Source: Malikia spinosa (lineage in GTDB: Bacteria > Pseudomonadota > Gammaproteobacteria > Burkholderiales > Burkholderiaceae_C). Taken from it: a DNA stretch of 64,000 nt. The stretch covers positions 143,519 to 207,518 of the forward strand of contig NZ_PVLR01000012.1 in NCBI RefSeq assembly GCF_002980625.1, given 5' to 3'. Below, piece by piece: positions 48,595 to 58,194 of this stretch (the stretch's first letter is position 1; each line of letters opens with the position of its first letter). Both the position numbers and the translations under genes were made by a program. Below the pieces are notes generated by a model. It did not search any database and had not been told where the DNA came from. It saw only the letters and a program-made list of their open reading frames with translations.

Positions 48595-49676
48595 CTCCAC
48601 ATTCCCCGCTGATCATCGACATCGCCGGCACCAAGCTCAGCAAGACCGACAAGCAGCGCCTGGCGCACCCGTTGGTCGGTGGCGTGATCCTGTTCGCCCG
48701 CAACTGGGAGAACCGTGCGCAGCTGACCAAGCTTTGCCGCAAGATCAAGAAGGTCCGCTCCGACCTGCTGATCTGCGTCGATCACGAGGGCGGGCGGGTG
48801 CAGCGCTTTCGCCGTGACGGCTTTACCCACCTGCCGCCGATGCGCGCCTTCGGCCATATCTGGCTTGAGGGCGACGGCTCGGCCACTGGTGCTGCCGCGC
48901 TGGCGGCCTGCAATGCCGCGACCGCGGCCGGCTATGTGCTGGCGTCCGAGCTGCGCGCCTGCGGGGTCGATTTCAGCTTTGCCCCGGTGCTCGACCTCGA
49001 CCATGGTGGCAGCAGCGTGATCGGCGACCGCGCCTTCGCGCGCGACCCGCGCATGGTGACCCTGCTGGCGCAGGCGCTGATGCATGGCCTGCGCCAGGCC
49101 GGCATGGCCAACTGCGGCAAGCATTTTCCCGGCCACGGCTGGGCCACCGCCGATTCGCATGTCGACATGCCGGTCGACGAACGGGTGCTCGACGCCATCC
49201 TGGCCGATGACGCCGCGCCCTACGGCTGGCTCAATGCCAGCTTGAGCAGCGTGATGCCGGCCCATGTGATCTACCCGCAGGTCGACACGCGCCCGGCCGG
49301 CTTCTCCAGCCTCTGGCTCGGCGAGGTGCTGCGCCGCCGCCTGGGCTTCACGGGTGCGGTGTTCAGCGACGACCTGTCGATGAAGGGCGCCCGCCAGCTC
49401 GGGGGGCGCGAGCTCAGCTACACCGAGGCCGCGATCACCGCGCTCGAAGCCGGCTGCGATCTGGTGCTGCTGTGCAACCAGTCACTGCTCGAGGACGGCG
49501 CTCCGATCGACGAATTCCTCGCCGGCATGAGCGAGGCGCTGCTCAAGGGCCGCTGGACCGCGCGCGAGACCAGCGAACTGCGCCGGCAAGAGCTGCTGCC
49601 CAGGGACAAGGCACTCAAGTGGGATCAGCTGATGGTCGAGCCTAGGTATATGCACGCGCTGTCGCTGCTGCCTTGA
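48591..49676 (+). CDS. nagZ: Beta-N-acetylhexosaminidase NagZ
   Basis: Cytosolic GH3 glycosidase that releases GlcNAc from anhydromuropeptides in peptidoglycan recycling. 361 residues. The nucleophile Asp lies in [10 protein letters not shown], the catalytic His/Asp dyad in [18 protein letters not shown], and [14 protein letters not shown] and [13 protein letters not shown] are typical. The start ATG lies on the acpS stop. It ends the lepA-nagZ run; the next gene converges 48 bp downstream. Confidence 0.95.
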   Translation: MTPHSPLIIDIAGTKLSKTDKQRLAHPLVGGVILFARNWENRAQLTKLCRKIKKVRSDLLICVDHEGGRVQRFRRDGFTHLPPMRAFGHIWLEGDGSATGAAALAACNAATAAGYVLASELRACGVDFSFAPVLDLDHGGSSVIGDRAFARDPRMVTLLAQALMHGLRQAGMANCGKHFPGHGWATADSHVDMPVDERVLDAILADDAAPYGWLNASLSSVMPAHVIYPQVDTRPAGFSSLWLGEVLRRRLGFTGAVFSDDLSMKGARQLGGRELSYTEAAITALEAGCDLVLLCNQSLLEDGAPIDEFLAGMSEALLKGRWTARETSELRRQELLPRDKALKWDQLMVEPRYMHALSLLP

Positions 49677-49724
49677 GCGTTCCGACAGGTTTGGGGCGTT
49701 GTCTGCAATGGTTAGGTGCGGCGC

Positions 49725-50354
49725 TTACTGCGCCACCCAGAGCGGCTGGCCGATGGGCGAGCACAGCGCCAGGAAGGCCGTGACGTTCATGATGACCGTG
49801 CCCCAGAAGACCGAGCGGAACTCGGCCTTCGTGGACTTGTGGCGCAGGAACTGCTGTGCGAGCAGTGCGCCCGGCCAGCCTCCGGCCAGAGCGAGGAAGT
49901 GGAGCGTGCTTTCTGGCGTCCGCCAAGCGCCACGCACGGCGGCTGACTTGTCGAGGGCGTAGGTCAGGAATGTGAAGGCGCTTGTCGCCACATAGACCAG
50001 AGCCAGCCAGGCCGGTGGGCGCCAAACGAGGATTGCCACGAGGTACAGAACCAAGAAGCCCGGAATCGCAAACAAGGTCGCGGTTCCCCATTGGGCAGGG
50101 GAGCGCAGTGGCCTCTCTCTTTGCGCAGCAGGGTATGAGGTGCGGACGGGCTCGACATTCTTGGCGCGCTTCTTGCCCTGCGGCCCCGTCTCGACCTCAA
50201 AGGAAACGGCCTGGCCTGCTTGCGGCCGACCGGCGAGTTGCCTAAATGCCTTGATGTGGACAAAGATCTCTTGCCCACTTTGTGTGGGCTCGATGAAGCC
50301 AAAACCGCGCTCATCATTCCACTGCGACAGCACGCCTTCGAAACGCATCTGCAT
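49725..50354 (-). CDS. Cold-shock-domain / DUF1294 membrane protein
   Basis: 209 residues with two parts. Residues 1-65 form a cold-shock domain with the RNA-binding pieces RGFGFIEP and EIFVHIKAF. From about 90 on, a DUF1294 domain holds three to four membrane helices (FAIPGFLVLYLVAILVW, ALVYVATSAFTFLTYALDK), the conserved RTPESTLHFLALAGGWPGALLAQQ and HKSTKAEFRSVFW. The function of DUF1294 is unknown. The start at 50354 follows GGAGG by seven bases. Base use is less GC-biased than in the housekeeping genes on both sides, in keeping with the accessory character of this block. Confidence 0.85.
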   Translation of the reverse strand: MQMRFEGVLSQWNDERGFGFIEPTQSGQEIFVHIKAFRQLAGRPQAGQAVSFEVETGPQGKKRAKNVEPVRTSYPAAQRERPLRSPAQWGTATLFAIPGFLVLYLVAILVWRPPAWLALVYVATSAFTFLTYALDKSAAVRGAWRTPESTLHFLALAGGWPGALLAQQFLRHKSTKAEFRSVFWGTVIMNVTAFLALCSPIGQPLWVAQ

Positions 50355-50485
50355 CGACTTTCCTCCCTCTGGACAGTGTCGCATGAGGGAGTCTGGCTGC
50401 CAAGCTGCGTGCTTAGGCGAGGCCTCGGTCCGACAGGCCTGGCCGCCAGATGGCATTCTGGCGCTGCCGACCCGAGCCCAGGCGC

Positions 50486-51502
50486 TTACTTCAAGGCCTT
50501 GACGCGCGCCAGCTCCGTGCGCAGCAGTTGGACCATGGCCGGGTCGTAGGTCTGCAGCACGCGATCGACCACGCCCTGGGTCGCCTGGCGCATGCGTGCC
50601 AATTCCGCGGCCGGCACGGGTGTGAACTGCATGCCGCCGGCGGTCAACTCGTCGACGGCCCGCTTGGCCTGTGCCCGGCTGACCTGGCGCTCGTAATCAC
50701 GGGCTTCGATCGCGGCAGAGCGCAGGATCTTCTGCTCGTCGCTTGAGAGCTTGTCCCAGAACTTCTTGCTGACCAGCACCGCGATCACGCCATAGGCATG
50801 GCTGGTCGAGCTCAGGTATTTCTGCGTCTCGTTCAGCTTGGCCGAGCGCGTGATCAGGTAGGGGTTTTCCTGCGCGTCGAGCGCCTTGCTTTCCAGCGCG
50901 CCGTAGAGTTCGGCGAACGACATCGGCACCGGATTGGTCTTGAGCGCCTTGAAGGTCTCGATGAAGACCGGATTCTGCTGCACGCGGATCTTCAGGCCTT
51001 CCAGGTCCTCCAGGCGCTTGATCGGGCGCTTGCTGTTCGTGACATGGCGAAAGCCGTTTTCCCAGAAGGCCAGGCCGACCAGGCCCTTTTCCGGCAACTT
51101 GGCCAGCAGCGCCTGGCCGAACGGACCGTCGAGCAGGGCATCGGCCTGTTCCGGCGTGTCGACCAGGAAGGGCAGGTCGAGCAGCGCAAAATCCTTCACC
51201 ATGCCCGCAATCGGCGGCGTGCCGGGAGCGAACATTTCCTGCACGCCACCGGCCAGCGCCGATAGCTGCTGCATCTCGTTGCCGAGCTGCAGGGCCGGGA
51301 ATTCGCGCACCTTGAGCTTGCCGCCGCTCCTGGCCGCGACCAGATCGGAGAACTTCTTGACGCCGAAGCTGATCGGGTGGTCCGCATTGACCGGGTGGCC
51401 GATGCGGATCGTGCGTTCCTCTATCGTCTGGGAATTCGCCGCCGAACCCAGCAGCAGGGCGGCAGCCACTGCGGCCACTTGCGACAGTTTGAACAGATTC
51501 AT
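50486..51502 (-). CDS. TRAP transporter substrate-binding protein (DctP), orphan
   Basis: Periplasmic binding protein of 338 residues. Signal peptide MNLFKLSQVAAVAAALLLGS with cleavage near ANSQ. The fold follows the DctP pattern: IRIGHPVNADHPIS, GVQEMFAPGTPPIAG, and the ligand-clamping arginine in LKIRVQQNPVFIE, which usually binds a substrate carboxylate; then MSFAELYGALESKALDAQENP. Ligands of this family are organic acids such as C4-dicarboxylates, but the exact one is not readable. No DctQ or DctM membrane genes lie within this window near it, so it must work with a transporter encoded elsewhere or serve sensing. Ribosome site GAGGAG before the ATG. Confidence 0.88.
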   Translation of the reverse strand: MNLFKLSQVAAVAAALLLGSAANSQTIEERTIRIGHPVNADHPISFGVKKFSDLVAARSGGKLKVREFPALQLGNEMQQLSALAGGVQEMFAPGTPPIAGMVKDFALLDLPFLVDTPEQADALLDGPFGQALLAKLPEKGLVGLAFWENGFRHVTNSKRPIKRLEDLEGLKIRVQQNPVFIETFKALKTNPVPMSFAELYGALESKALDAQENPYLITRSAKLNETQKYLSSTSHAYGVIAVLVSKKFWDKLSSDEQKILRSAAIEARDYERQVSRAQAKRAVDELTAGGMQFTPVPAAELARMRQATQGVVDRVLQTYDPAMVQLLRTELARVKALK

Positions 51503-51824
51503 TTTGACTCCTCGGGCATTTTCTTATGGGATAGCACTGCCGGTCACGGGGGATGACCTGCATCTGTTGCCACTGGAACAGCATTCCGTGGCAGATGCAT
51601 CATAAGCAAGGAAATGCTTCTTTCCGGGGTGCTAGGGTATGCCCTGATAGAAGTGTCATTTCAGCAAGTCATGCCCGATCCTGGCTGCACCGGGCCAGTC
51701 CACGCATACAACTCGCAACCATTGGATGCAGACTGAAACACTCTCAAGCTCCGATGCGCCGGACAATCGGCATACAGCATCCGGACTCGAAGAGTCCACG
51801 CATTTCAGTATAGGTATCCTTTTC
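51503..51824. promoter_or_regulatory. Divergent intergenic region with inverted repeats, no gene
   Basis: 322 bp between divergent genes, visibly less GC-rich. It contains an imperfect inverted repeat GCATCTG...GCCAC / GTGGCAGATGC (51560-51598), 58-96 bp upstream of the dctP start, suitable for a regulator or leader hairpin, and a perfect GGACTC-GAA-GAGTCC (51783-51797) 27 bp before the lipoprotein ATG. TATAGG (51809) is a possible weak -10 for the lipoprotein. No coding frame is convincing. Confidence 0.5.
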
Positions 51825-52055
51825 ATGCAGAACATCGCCCGCCTGGCCAAGCCCCTGACCGCTATCCTGTTGTTGCCCGCCATCATGGCCTGCGCCCCCA
51901 TGTCCCATCGGCAGCAGAACACGGCCGTCGGTGCCGGGGTCGGTGCCGTGGCGGGATCGATCCTGACCGGCGGCAGCACCCTGGGCACCCTGGGTGGTGC
52001 TGCCATCGGTGGCGTCATCGGCAACGGCACCGACGGCCGCTCCAGGCGCCGCTAA
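51825..52055 (+). CDS. Small glycine-zipper lipoprotein
   Basis: 76 residues. A basic N-terminus and hydrophobic core lead to a lipobox-like AIMAC with C23 as the lipid attachment site, then a short polar piece and a glycine zipper (VGAGVGAVAGSILTGGS, then LGGAAIGGVIGNG), ending in a basic RSRRR. The layout resembles OsmB/SlyB-type outer-membrane lipoproteins, which support the envelope under stress. The position -2 Met in the lipobox is unusual but tolerated. The exact family is not certain. It is alone on the + strand between dctP and the convergent accD. Confidence 0.75.
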   Translation: MQNIARLAKPLTAILLLPAIMACAPMSHRQQNTAVGAGVGAVAGSILTGGSTLGTLGGAAIGGVIGNGTDGRSRRR

Positions 52056-52124
52056 GGCCGGACCAGCCATGCCTGCATCGCGCAGCCTGCCTGGTGGCGG
52101 CAGGTAGCAAGCGCAAGCGTCAGC

Positions 52125-52156
52125 AAAAAGCCCCGCTTCCTGGGCGGAAAGCGGGA
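52125..52156 (-). terminator. Terminator after accD
   Basis: Minus strand CCCGCTTTCC / GGAAGCGGG with a single bulge and a GCCCA loop, then GCTTTTTG. It lies 42 bp downstream of the accD stop and ends the long leu-asd-trp-accD series. Confidence 0.85.
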
Positions 52157-52197
52157 CTTTGACGCGATGTTCCTGGCTTGCCAGGGCGGGTGGGGCT

Positions 52198-53070
<873 letters not shown>

Positions 53071-53141
53071 GGATTCTCCTTGCTTGATGGCGGTTGAGGG
53101 CCCGGCCGCTGGACGGCGACCGGGCTCGCGAATGGCCGTAA

Positions 53142-53960
53142 TTATGCGCGCAAGCTGTCGAGTGCCTGACGGATGCCGCCCAGGAACTCGGCGGCCACCG
53201 GGGCGACGCGCTCGCGCGGCTCGTTCTCGATCAGCTGGATCAGCTTGGTGCCGATCACGACCGCGTCGGCGCTGCGGCCGACCGCGCAGGCAGTCGCCGC
53301 GTCGCGGATGCCAAAGCCGACGCCGACCGGGGTGTTCACATGCTGGCGAATGCGCGGCAGCATGGCCTCGACCGCGTCGGTGTCGAGGTGGCCGGCACCG
53401 GTCACGCCCTTGAGCGAGACATAGTAGACATAGCCGCTGGCGATGCGGCCGACCTGCGCCATGCGCTCGTCGGTCGAGGTCGGCGCCAGCAGGAAGATCA
53501 GGTCCAGTCCATGGGATTTCAGCGTGGCAGCGAATTCCTCGCATTCCTCGGGCGGATAGTCGACGATCAGCATGCCGTCGACGCCGGCCGCTGCCGCATC
53601 GCGCGCGAAGCTGTGCTGGCCATGCTTGATCTCGTAGCGCTCGACCGGATTCGCATAGCCCATCAGCACGACCGGGGTCGTGGCGTCCTGCTGGCGGAAT
53701 TCGCGCACCATGGCCAGCACCTGGCTCAGGCCGATGCCAAAGCCCAGCGCTCTCTCGCCGGCCTTCTGGATCACCGGGCCGTCGGCCATCGGGTCCGAGA
53801 ACGGCACGCCGAGCTCGATCACGTCGCAGCCGGCCTTGACCATGGCATGTAGCAGTTCGGGTGTGATGTCGGCGTAGGGGAAGCCGGCGGTGACATAGGG
53901 GATCAGCGCCTTGCGGCCCTGGGCCTGCAGCTGCTGGAAGGTGGTTTCGATACGGCTCAT
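53142..53960 (-). CDS. trpA: Tryptophan synthase alpha subunit
   Basis: Cleaves indole-3-glycerol phosphate and passes indole through a tunnel to TrpB. 272 residues, TIM barrel. Catalytic E49 and D60 lie in [18 protein letters not shown], and the phosphate is held by GFGIRDAAT and the loop [13 protein letters not shown] [12 protein letters not shown]. Ten bases separate it from trpB, and accD follows 71 bp downstream, the standard trpF-trpB-trpA-accD order. Confidence 0.97.
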   Translation of the reverse strand: MSRIETTFQQLQAQGRKALIPYVTAGFPYADITPELLHAMVKAGCDVIELGVPFSDPMADGPVIQKAGERALGFGIGLSQVLAMVREFRQQDATTPVVLMGYANPVERYEIKHGQHSFARDAAAAGVDGMLIVDYPPEECEEFAATLKSHGLDLIFLLAPTSTDERMAQVGRIASGYVYYVSLKGVTGAGHLDTDAVEAMLPRIRQHVNTPVGVGFGIRDAATACAVGRSADAVVIGTKLIQLIENEPRERVAPVAAEFLGGIRQALDSLRA

Positions 53961-53970
53961 GTCGGGTTCC

Positions 53971-55272
53971 TCAGGCGCGCGGGCTCAGGGTGACGGGCTC
54001 GTACTCGCCCTTGACGGTCTGGCCGCGGCAGCTCGGGCGGCAGTAGAAATCGGCCTTGGACAGGTCGGCGACGGTGCCGATGTCCTTGTCGCCGCGGCCC
54101 GACAGGTTGACCAGGATGGTCTGGTCGCTGCGCATGGTCTTGGCCAGCTTCATCGCGTAGGCCAGTGCATGGCTGGACTCGAGCGCGGGGATGATGCCCT
54201 CGGTGCGGCACAGGTAGTGGAAGGCATCGAGCGCTTCCTGGTCGGTGATGCCGACATACTCGGCGCGGCCGATGTCCTTCAGGTAGGCATGCTCGGGGCC
54301 GACGCCGGGGTAGTCCAGGCCGGCGCTGACGCTGTGGGTCTCGGTGATCTGGCCATCCTCGTTCTGCAGGATGTAGGTGCGGTTGCCGTGCAGCACGCCG
54401 GGCTGGCCCAGCTGCAGCGAGGCCGAGTGCTTGCCGCTCTCCAGGCCTTCGCCAGCGGCCTCGACGCCGATCAGGCGCGTCTTGTCGTGCGAAATATAGG
54501 GGTGGAAAATGCCCATCGCGTTGCTACCGCCACCGACGCAGGCCACGACCGCATCGGGCTGCAGTTCGGTGCCGTTGCCCGGCAGGCGCAGCTCGCCCAG
54601 CATCTCGGGCATCTGGGTCAGGCATTCCTCGCCGATCACGCTCTGGAAGTCGCGCACCATCATCGGATAGGGGTGCGGGCCGGCCACGGTGCCGATGATG
54701 TAGAAGGTGTTCTCGACGTTGGTGACCCAGTCGCGCATCGCCTCGTTCAACGCGTCCTTCAGCGTCTTGCTGCCGGACTCGACCGGCACCACGGTGGCGC
54801 CGAGCAGCTTCATGCGGTAGACGTTGGGGCTCTGGCGCTTGACGTCCTCGGCACCCATGTAGACCACGCACTCGAGGCCGTAGCGGGCGCAGATGGTCGC
54901 GGTCGCCACGCCATGCTGGCCGGCGCCGGTCTCGGCGATCACGCGCGGCTTGCCCATGCGCTTGGCGAGCATGGCCTGGCCGATCACGTTGTTGATCTTG
55001 TGTGCGCCGGTGTGATTCAGGTCCTCGCGCTTGAGGAAGATCTGCGCGCCGCCCATCTCGCGGCTGGTGCGCGCGGCGTGGTAGATCGGCGAGGGACGGC
55101 CGACGAAATGCTTGAGCTCGTAGTGGAACTCGGCCAGGAAGGCCGGGTCATGCTGGTACTTGGCGTAGGCGTCCTTGAGTTCCTGGATCGCGTGCGTCAG
55201 CGTTTCGCTGATAAAACTGCCGCCGTAGGGACCGAAATGGCCCTTCACGTCGGGTTGGTGGTAGTCAAACAT
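53971..55272 (-). CDS. trpB: Tryptophan synthase beta subunit
   Basis: PLP enzyme condensing indole with serine. 433 residues. The Schiff-base lysine is K92 in [10 protein letters not shown], and the phosphate-binding glycine loop is [22 protein letters not shown] and [12 protein letters not shown] are typical of TrpB1. The C-terminus carries about 30 residues beyond the usual LSGRGDKD end, including two cysteines (YCRPSC); no frameshift is visible. Three genes of the late tryptophan pathway (trpF, trpB, trpA) are here; trpE, trpG, trpD and trpC are elsewhere. Confidence 0.97.
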   Translation of the reverse strand: MFDYHQPDVKGHFGPYGGSFISETLTHAIQELKDAYAKYQHDPAFLAEFHYELKHFVGRPSPIYHAARTSREMGGAQIFLKREDLNHTGAHKINNVIGQAMLAKRMGKPRVIAETGAGQHGVATATICARYGLECVVYMGAEDVKRQSPNVYRMKLLGATVVPVESGSKTLKDALNEAMRDWVTNVENTFYIIGTVAGPHPYPMMVRDFQSVIGEECLTQMPEMLGELRLPGNGTELQPDAVVACVGGGSNAMGIFHPYISHDKTRLIGVEAAGEGLESGKHSASLQLGQPGVLHGNRTYILQNEDGQITETHSVSAGLDYPGVGPEHAYLKDIGRAEYVGITDQEALDAFHYLCRTEGIIPALESSHALAYAMKLAKTMRSDQTILVNLSGRGDKDIGTVADLSKADFYCRPSCRGQTVKGEYEPVTLSPRA

Positions 55273-55371
55273 GGCAGGTTTCCGATCTGGTGCGGGCGAC
55301 GCCTGGCGCGCGCCCTGGGGTCCGGGAATAGGGTGGGCTGCCGGTACCGGATGGATGGCAGCCTGGGTATC

Positions 55372-56031
55372 TCAGGTCGCGTCGGCTTGGCGCACGGCAG
55401 CGACGAAGCGGTCGATCAGCTCGGGGCTCTTGATGCCCTTGGCGGACTCCACGCCCGAGCTCACGTCAACCGCCCACGGGCGTACGAGACGGATGCCATC
55501 GATCACATTTGCAGGTGTGAGTCCACCAGACAAAACGAGGCGAGCGCTGGCGTTTAGTTGCGGGTGTGACCAATTGAAAGCTGTCCAGTCAAAAGCGACG
55601 CCGCCACCGCCGTAGCCCTGCACATGGGCGTCCAGCAGGATGGCCTGGGCATCGGCGTAATCCTGAGCATATTCTAGGAGATCGAAGCTGCGCGCGCCAT
55701 CACCGACCGGCACCCGGGCCGCGCGCAGGAAGGGTCGGGCGTTAACCCGGCATTGCTCGGGCGTCTCGTCGCCGTGGAACTGCAGCAGCGCGTTGGGCAC
55801 CGCCTGCAGTCCGGCCGCGATCTCGGCCGCGCTGGCATTGACGAACAGCAGCACCGGGGTCACGAACGGCGGCAGCAGCCGCGCCAGTTCGCCGGCGCGC
55901 GCTGGCGTGACGGCGCGCGGGCTGGGTGGGTAGAGCACGAAGCCGATCGCGTCGGCGCCGGCCTGCACCGCGTGCCGCACATCGGCCTCGCGCGTCAGGC
56001 CGCAGATCTTGATTCTGGTACGTTTCATCAT
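55372..56031 (-). CDS. trpF: Phosphoribosylanthranilate isomerase
   Basis: Amadori isomerisation of phosphoribosylanthranilate in tryptophan synthesis. 219 residues, TIM barrel with the catalytic Cys in IKICGLTREAD near the N-terminus and the general acid Asp in ILLDAHVQGYGGGGVAFDW; LSGGLTPANV and DVSSGVE form the phosphate site. The start overlaps truA by four bases. A 99-bp gap follows before trpB. Confidence 0.95.
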   Translation of the reverse strand: MMKRTRIKICGLTREADVRHAVQAGADAIGFVLYPPSPRAVTPARAGELARLLPPFVTPVLLFVNASAAEIAAGLQAVPNALLQFHGDETPEQCRVNARPFLRAARVPVGDGARSFDLLEYAQDYADAQAILLDAHVQGYGGGGVAFDWTAFNWSHPQLNASARLVLSGGLTPANVIDGIRLVRPWAVDVSSGVESAKGIKSPELIDRFVAAVRQADAT

Positions 56032-56813
56032 CCTGGCAGCCAGTCGAAGCCGGCCACGCTGTCGGGCAGGCCCCAGTGCGGCTCATAGCGTGGGCCGAGA
56101 AAATAGAGTCCGTCGGGGGAGAAGGTCGGTGCCGCGATCTCGCGGCTGCGCGCGTCGCGCACCTCGGCCATCCAGTCGGGCGTGCGCAGTCCCTGTCCGA
56201 CCGCCAGCAGGCAGCCCATGATGTTGCGGATCATGTGGTGCAGGAAGGCGCTGGCCTCGAATTCGAAGCGCCAGTAGGCGCCGTGGCGGCTGATGTCGAT
56301 CCGGCGCAGGTCCTTGACCGGCGACAGCGCCTGGCATTGCGCGGCGCGAAAGCTGCTGAAGTCATGCTGGCCCAGCAAGTGCTGCGCGGCTTCCTCCATC
56401 GCGGCCTGGTCGAGCGGGCGAAACACCCAGCCCACGCGCCCGCTGTCCAGGCTCGGGCGCACCGGCGACTCGAGCAGCACATAGGCATAGCGCCGCGCAA
56501 TCGCGCTGGCGCGGCAGTGAAAGGCGGCGGGCACCACGTGCGCCCACTGCACCGCGATGTCGTCGGGCAGGTAGCGGTTGCTGCCACGCACCCAGGAGTT
56601 CATGACGCGCTCGACCTCGGTGTCGAAATGCACCACCTGCATCAGGCCGTGCACGCCTGCATCGGTGCGGCCGGCGCACAGGGTCGAGACCGGCCGGTCG
56701 GCAAATTGCGCCAGCGCCTTTTCGAGCTGGTCCTGCACGGTCCGGCCGCTGGGCTGGCTTTGCCAGCCCTGGTAGGCGCTGCCGAGATAGCTGATACCGA
56801 GTGCAATCCGCAA
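56028..56813 (-). CDS. truA: tRNA pseudouridine(38-40) synthase
   Basis: Isomerises uridines 38-40 in the anticodon arm. 261 residues. The catalytic Asp is D51 in CAGRTDAGVHG; LGISYLGSAYQGWQ opens the fold and HHMIRNIMGCLLAVGQG is the conserved helix near the C-terminus. It overlaps trpF by four bases. The 164-bp gap to asd upstream holds no gene, although a long fimV gene is often found at this place in related bacteria. Confidence 0.95.
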   Translation of the reverse strand: MRIALGISYLGSAYQGWQSQPSGRTVQDQLEKALAQFADRPVSTLCAGRTDAGVHGLMQVVHFDTEVERVMNSWVRGSNRYLPDDIAVQWAHVVPAAFHCRASAIARRYAYVLLESPVRPSLDSGRVGWVFRPLDQAAMEEAAQHLLGQHDFSSFRAAQCQALSPVKDLRRIDISRHGAYWRFEFEASAFLHHMIRNIMGCLLAVGQGLRTPDWMAEVRDARSREIAAPTFSPDGLYFLGPRYEPHWGLPDSVAGFDWLPG

Positions 56814-56977
56814 AATGGGTCTTTTCTCAGAAAGGGCTGTGGCCCAGGCGCAGTGGCCGCGCCACAGTACGCGGCTGGCGTTGCACCTGGGGCCAGGTTC
56901 CGGCCGCAGCCGGATGGTGGTTTGCGCTCTGGGTCGCCAGCCGGTCTGCAGGGCAGGGGCGGGCGACCGGTTTCACG

Positions 56978-58096
56978 TCAGGCTGCCAGCAGGATGCGCA
57001 GCATGCGGCGCAGCGGCTCGGCCGCGCCCCACAGCAGCTGGTCGCCGATCACGAAGGCCGACAGGTACTCGGGGCCCATGTTGAGCTTGCGCACGCGGCC
57101 GACGCCGACTTCCAAGCCGCCGGTGATGGCGGCCGGGGTCAGTTCCTTGACGGTGACGGCGCGGTCGTTCTCGACGAACTTGACCCAGGGATTGCCGCCC
57201 TTGATGATGGCCTCGATCTCTTCCAGCGGCAGGTCCTTCTTGAGCTTCAGGGTCAGCGCCAGGCTGTGGCAGCGCATGGCGCCGATGCGCACGCACAGGC
57301 CGTCGACCGGAATGGTGGCTTCGGTGCCGAGGATCTTGTTGACCTCGGCCTGGCCCTTCCACTCTTCCTTGGACTGGCCGTTGGGTAGCTGCACGTCGAT
57401 CCAGGGGATCAGGCCGCCGGCCAGCGGGGCGCCGAAGAACTCGGTCGGCACGTCCTCGCGGATGGTCTTGGCGACCTTGCGGTCGATCTCGAGGATGGCC
57501 GATGCCGGGGTGGCCAGCTCGTCAGCGACGGCGGCATGGACCACGCCCATGCCCTTGAGCAGTTCGCGCATGTGGTTGGCGCCGCCGCCCGAAGCCGCCT
57601 GGTAGGTCATCGAGCTGACCCATTCGACCAGACCGGCCTTGAACAGGCCACCCAGGCCCATCAGCAGGATCGAGTTGGTGCAGTTGCCGCCGATCCAGTT
57701 CTTGCCGCCATTGGCCAGCGACTGCTTGATCAGCTCGTCGTTGACCGGGTCGAGCACGATCACGGCGTCGGATTCCATGCGCAGCGACGAAGCCGCGTCG
57801 ATCCAGTGGCCCTGCCAGCCGGCAGCGCGCAGCTTGGGGAACACTTCCTTGGTGTAGTCGCCGCCCTGGCAGGTGATCACGATGTCGCACTGGGCGAGCG
57901 CCGCGATGTCGTTGGCGTCCTGCAGCTGGGTGTGCTGCTTGGCCTGCGCCGGAGCCTTGCCGCCGGCGTTCGAGGTCGAGAAGAAGATCGGTTCGATATG
58001 GTCGAAGTCGCCTTCAGCCACCATGCGGTCCATCAGGACCGAACCCACCATGCCGCGCCAGCCCACGAGGCCGACCAGATTACCCACTTTGCTCAT
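56978..58096 (-). CDS. asd: Aspartate-semialdehyde dehydrogenase
   Basis: Second step after LysC: NADPH reduction of aspartyl phosphate, leading to lysine, diaminopimelate, threonine and methionine. 372 residues of the proteobacterial type. [16 protein letters not shown] binds NADP; the nucleophile is C139 in [10 protein letters not shown]; the catalytic His lies in [11 protein letters not shown] start at the ATG at 58096 with GAAAGGG upstream; a TTG five codons earlier is less likely. It is followed by truA and preceded by leuB with two hairpins between. Confidence 0.96.
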   Translation of the reverse strand: MSKVGNLVGLVGWRGMVGSVLMDRMVAEGDFDHIEPIFFSTSNAGGKAPAQAKQHTQLQDANDIAALAQCDIVITCQGGDYTKEVFPKLRAAGWQGHWIDAASSLRMESDAVIVLDPVNDELIKQSLANGGKNWIGGNCTNSILLMGLGGLFKAGLVEWVSSMTYQAASGGGANHMRELLKGMGVVHAAVADELATPASAILEIDRKVAKTIREDVPTEFFGAPLAGGLIPWIDVQLPNGQSKEEWKGQAEVNKILGTEATIPVDGLCVRIGAMRCHSLALTLKLKKDLPLEEIEAIIKGGNPWVKFVENDRAVTVKELTPAAITGGLEVGVGRVRKLNMGPEYLSAFVIGDQLLWGAAEPLRRMLRILLAA

Positions 58097-58123
58097 CGCA
58101 AACCCTTTCAAGTTTCAAAAGAT

Positions 58124-58168
58124 GGGGCGGTAAGCCCCGTTTGGTTTTGCCCGGCTCGTCTGGCCGGG
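58124..58168 (-). promoter_or_regulatory. Two hairpins between leuB and asd
   Basis: Minus strand, in order: CCCGGC-CAGACGA-GCCGGG (58168-58150 on the window) and GGGGC-TTACC-GCCCC (58138-58124) followed by ATCTTTTG. The second has a short T-rich tail and could act as a weak terminator or attenuator lowering expression of asd and the genes beyond. Inference from symmetry alone. Confidence 0.4.
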
Positions 58169-58194
58169 TGGGGGCGCGACGAACCGGAGCTGTA

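Noticed and set aside
55273..55371. Tryptophan leader peptide or attenuator before trpB
   Set aside because: No short frame with adjacent Trp codons and no terminator-antiterminator pair is visible in the 99-bp gap.
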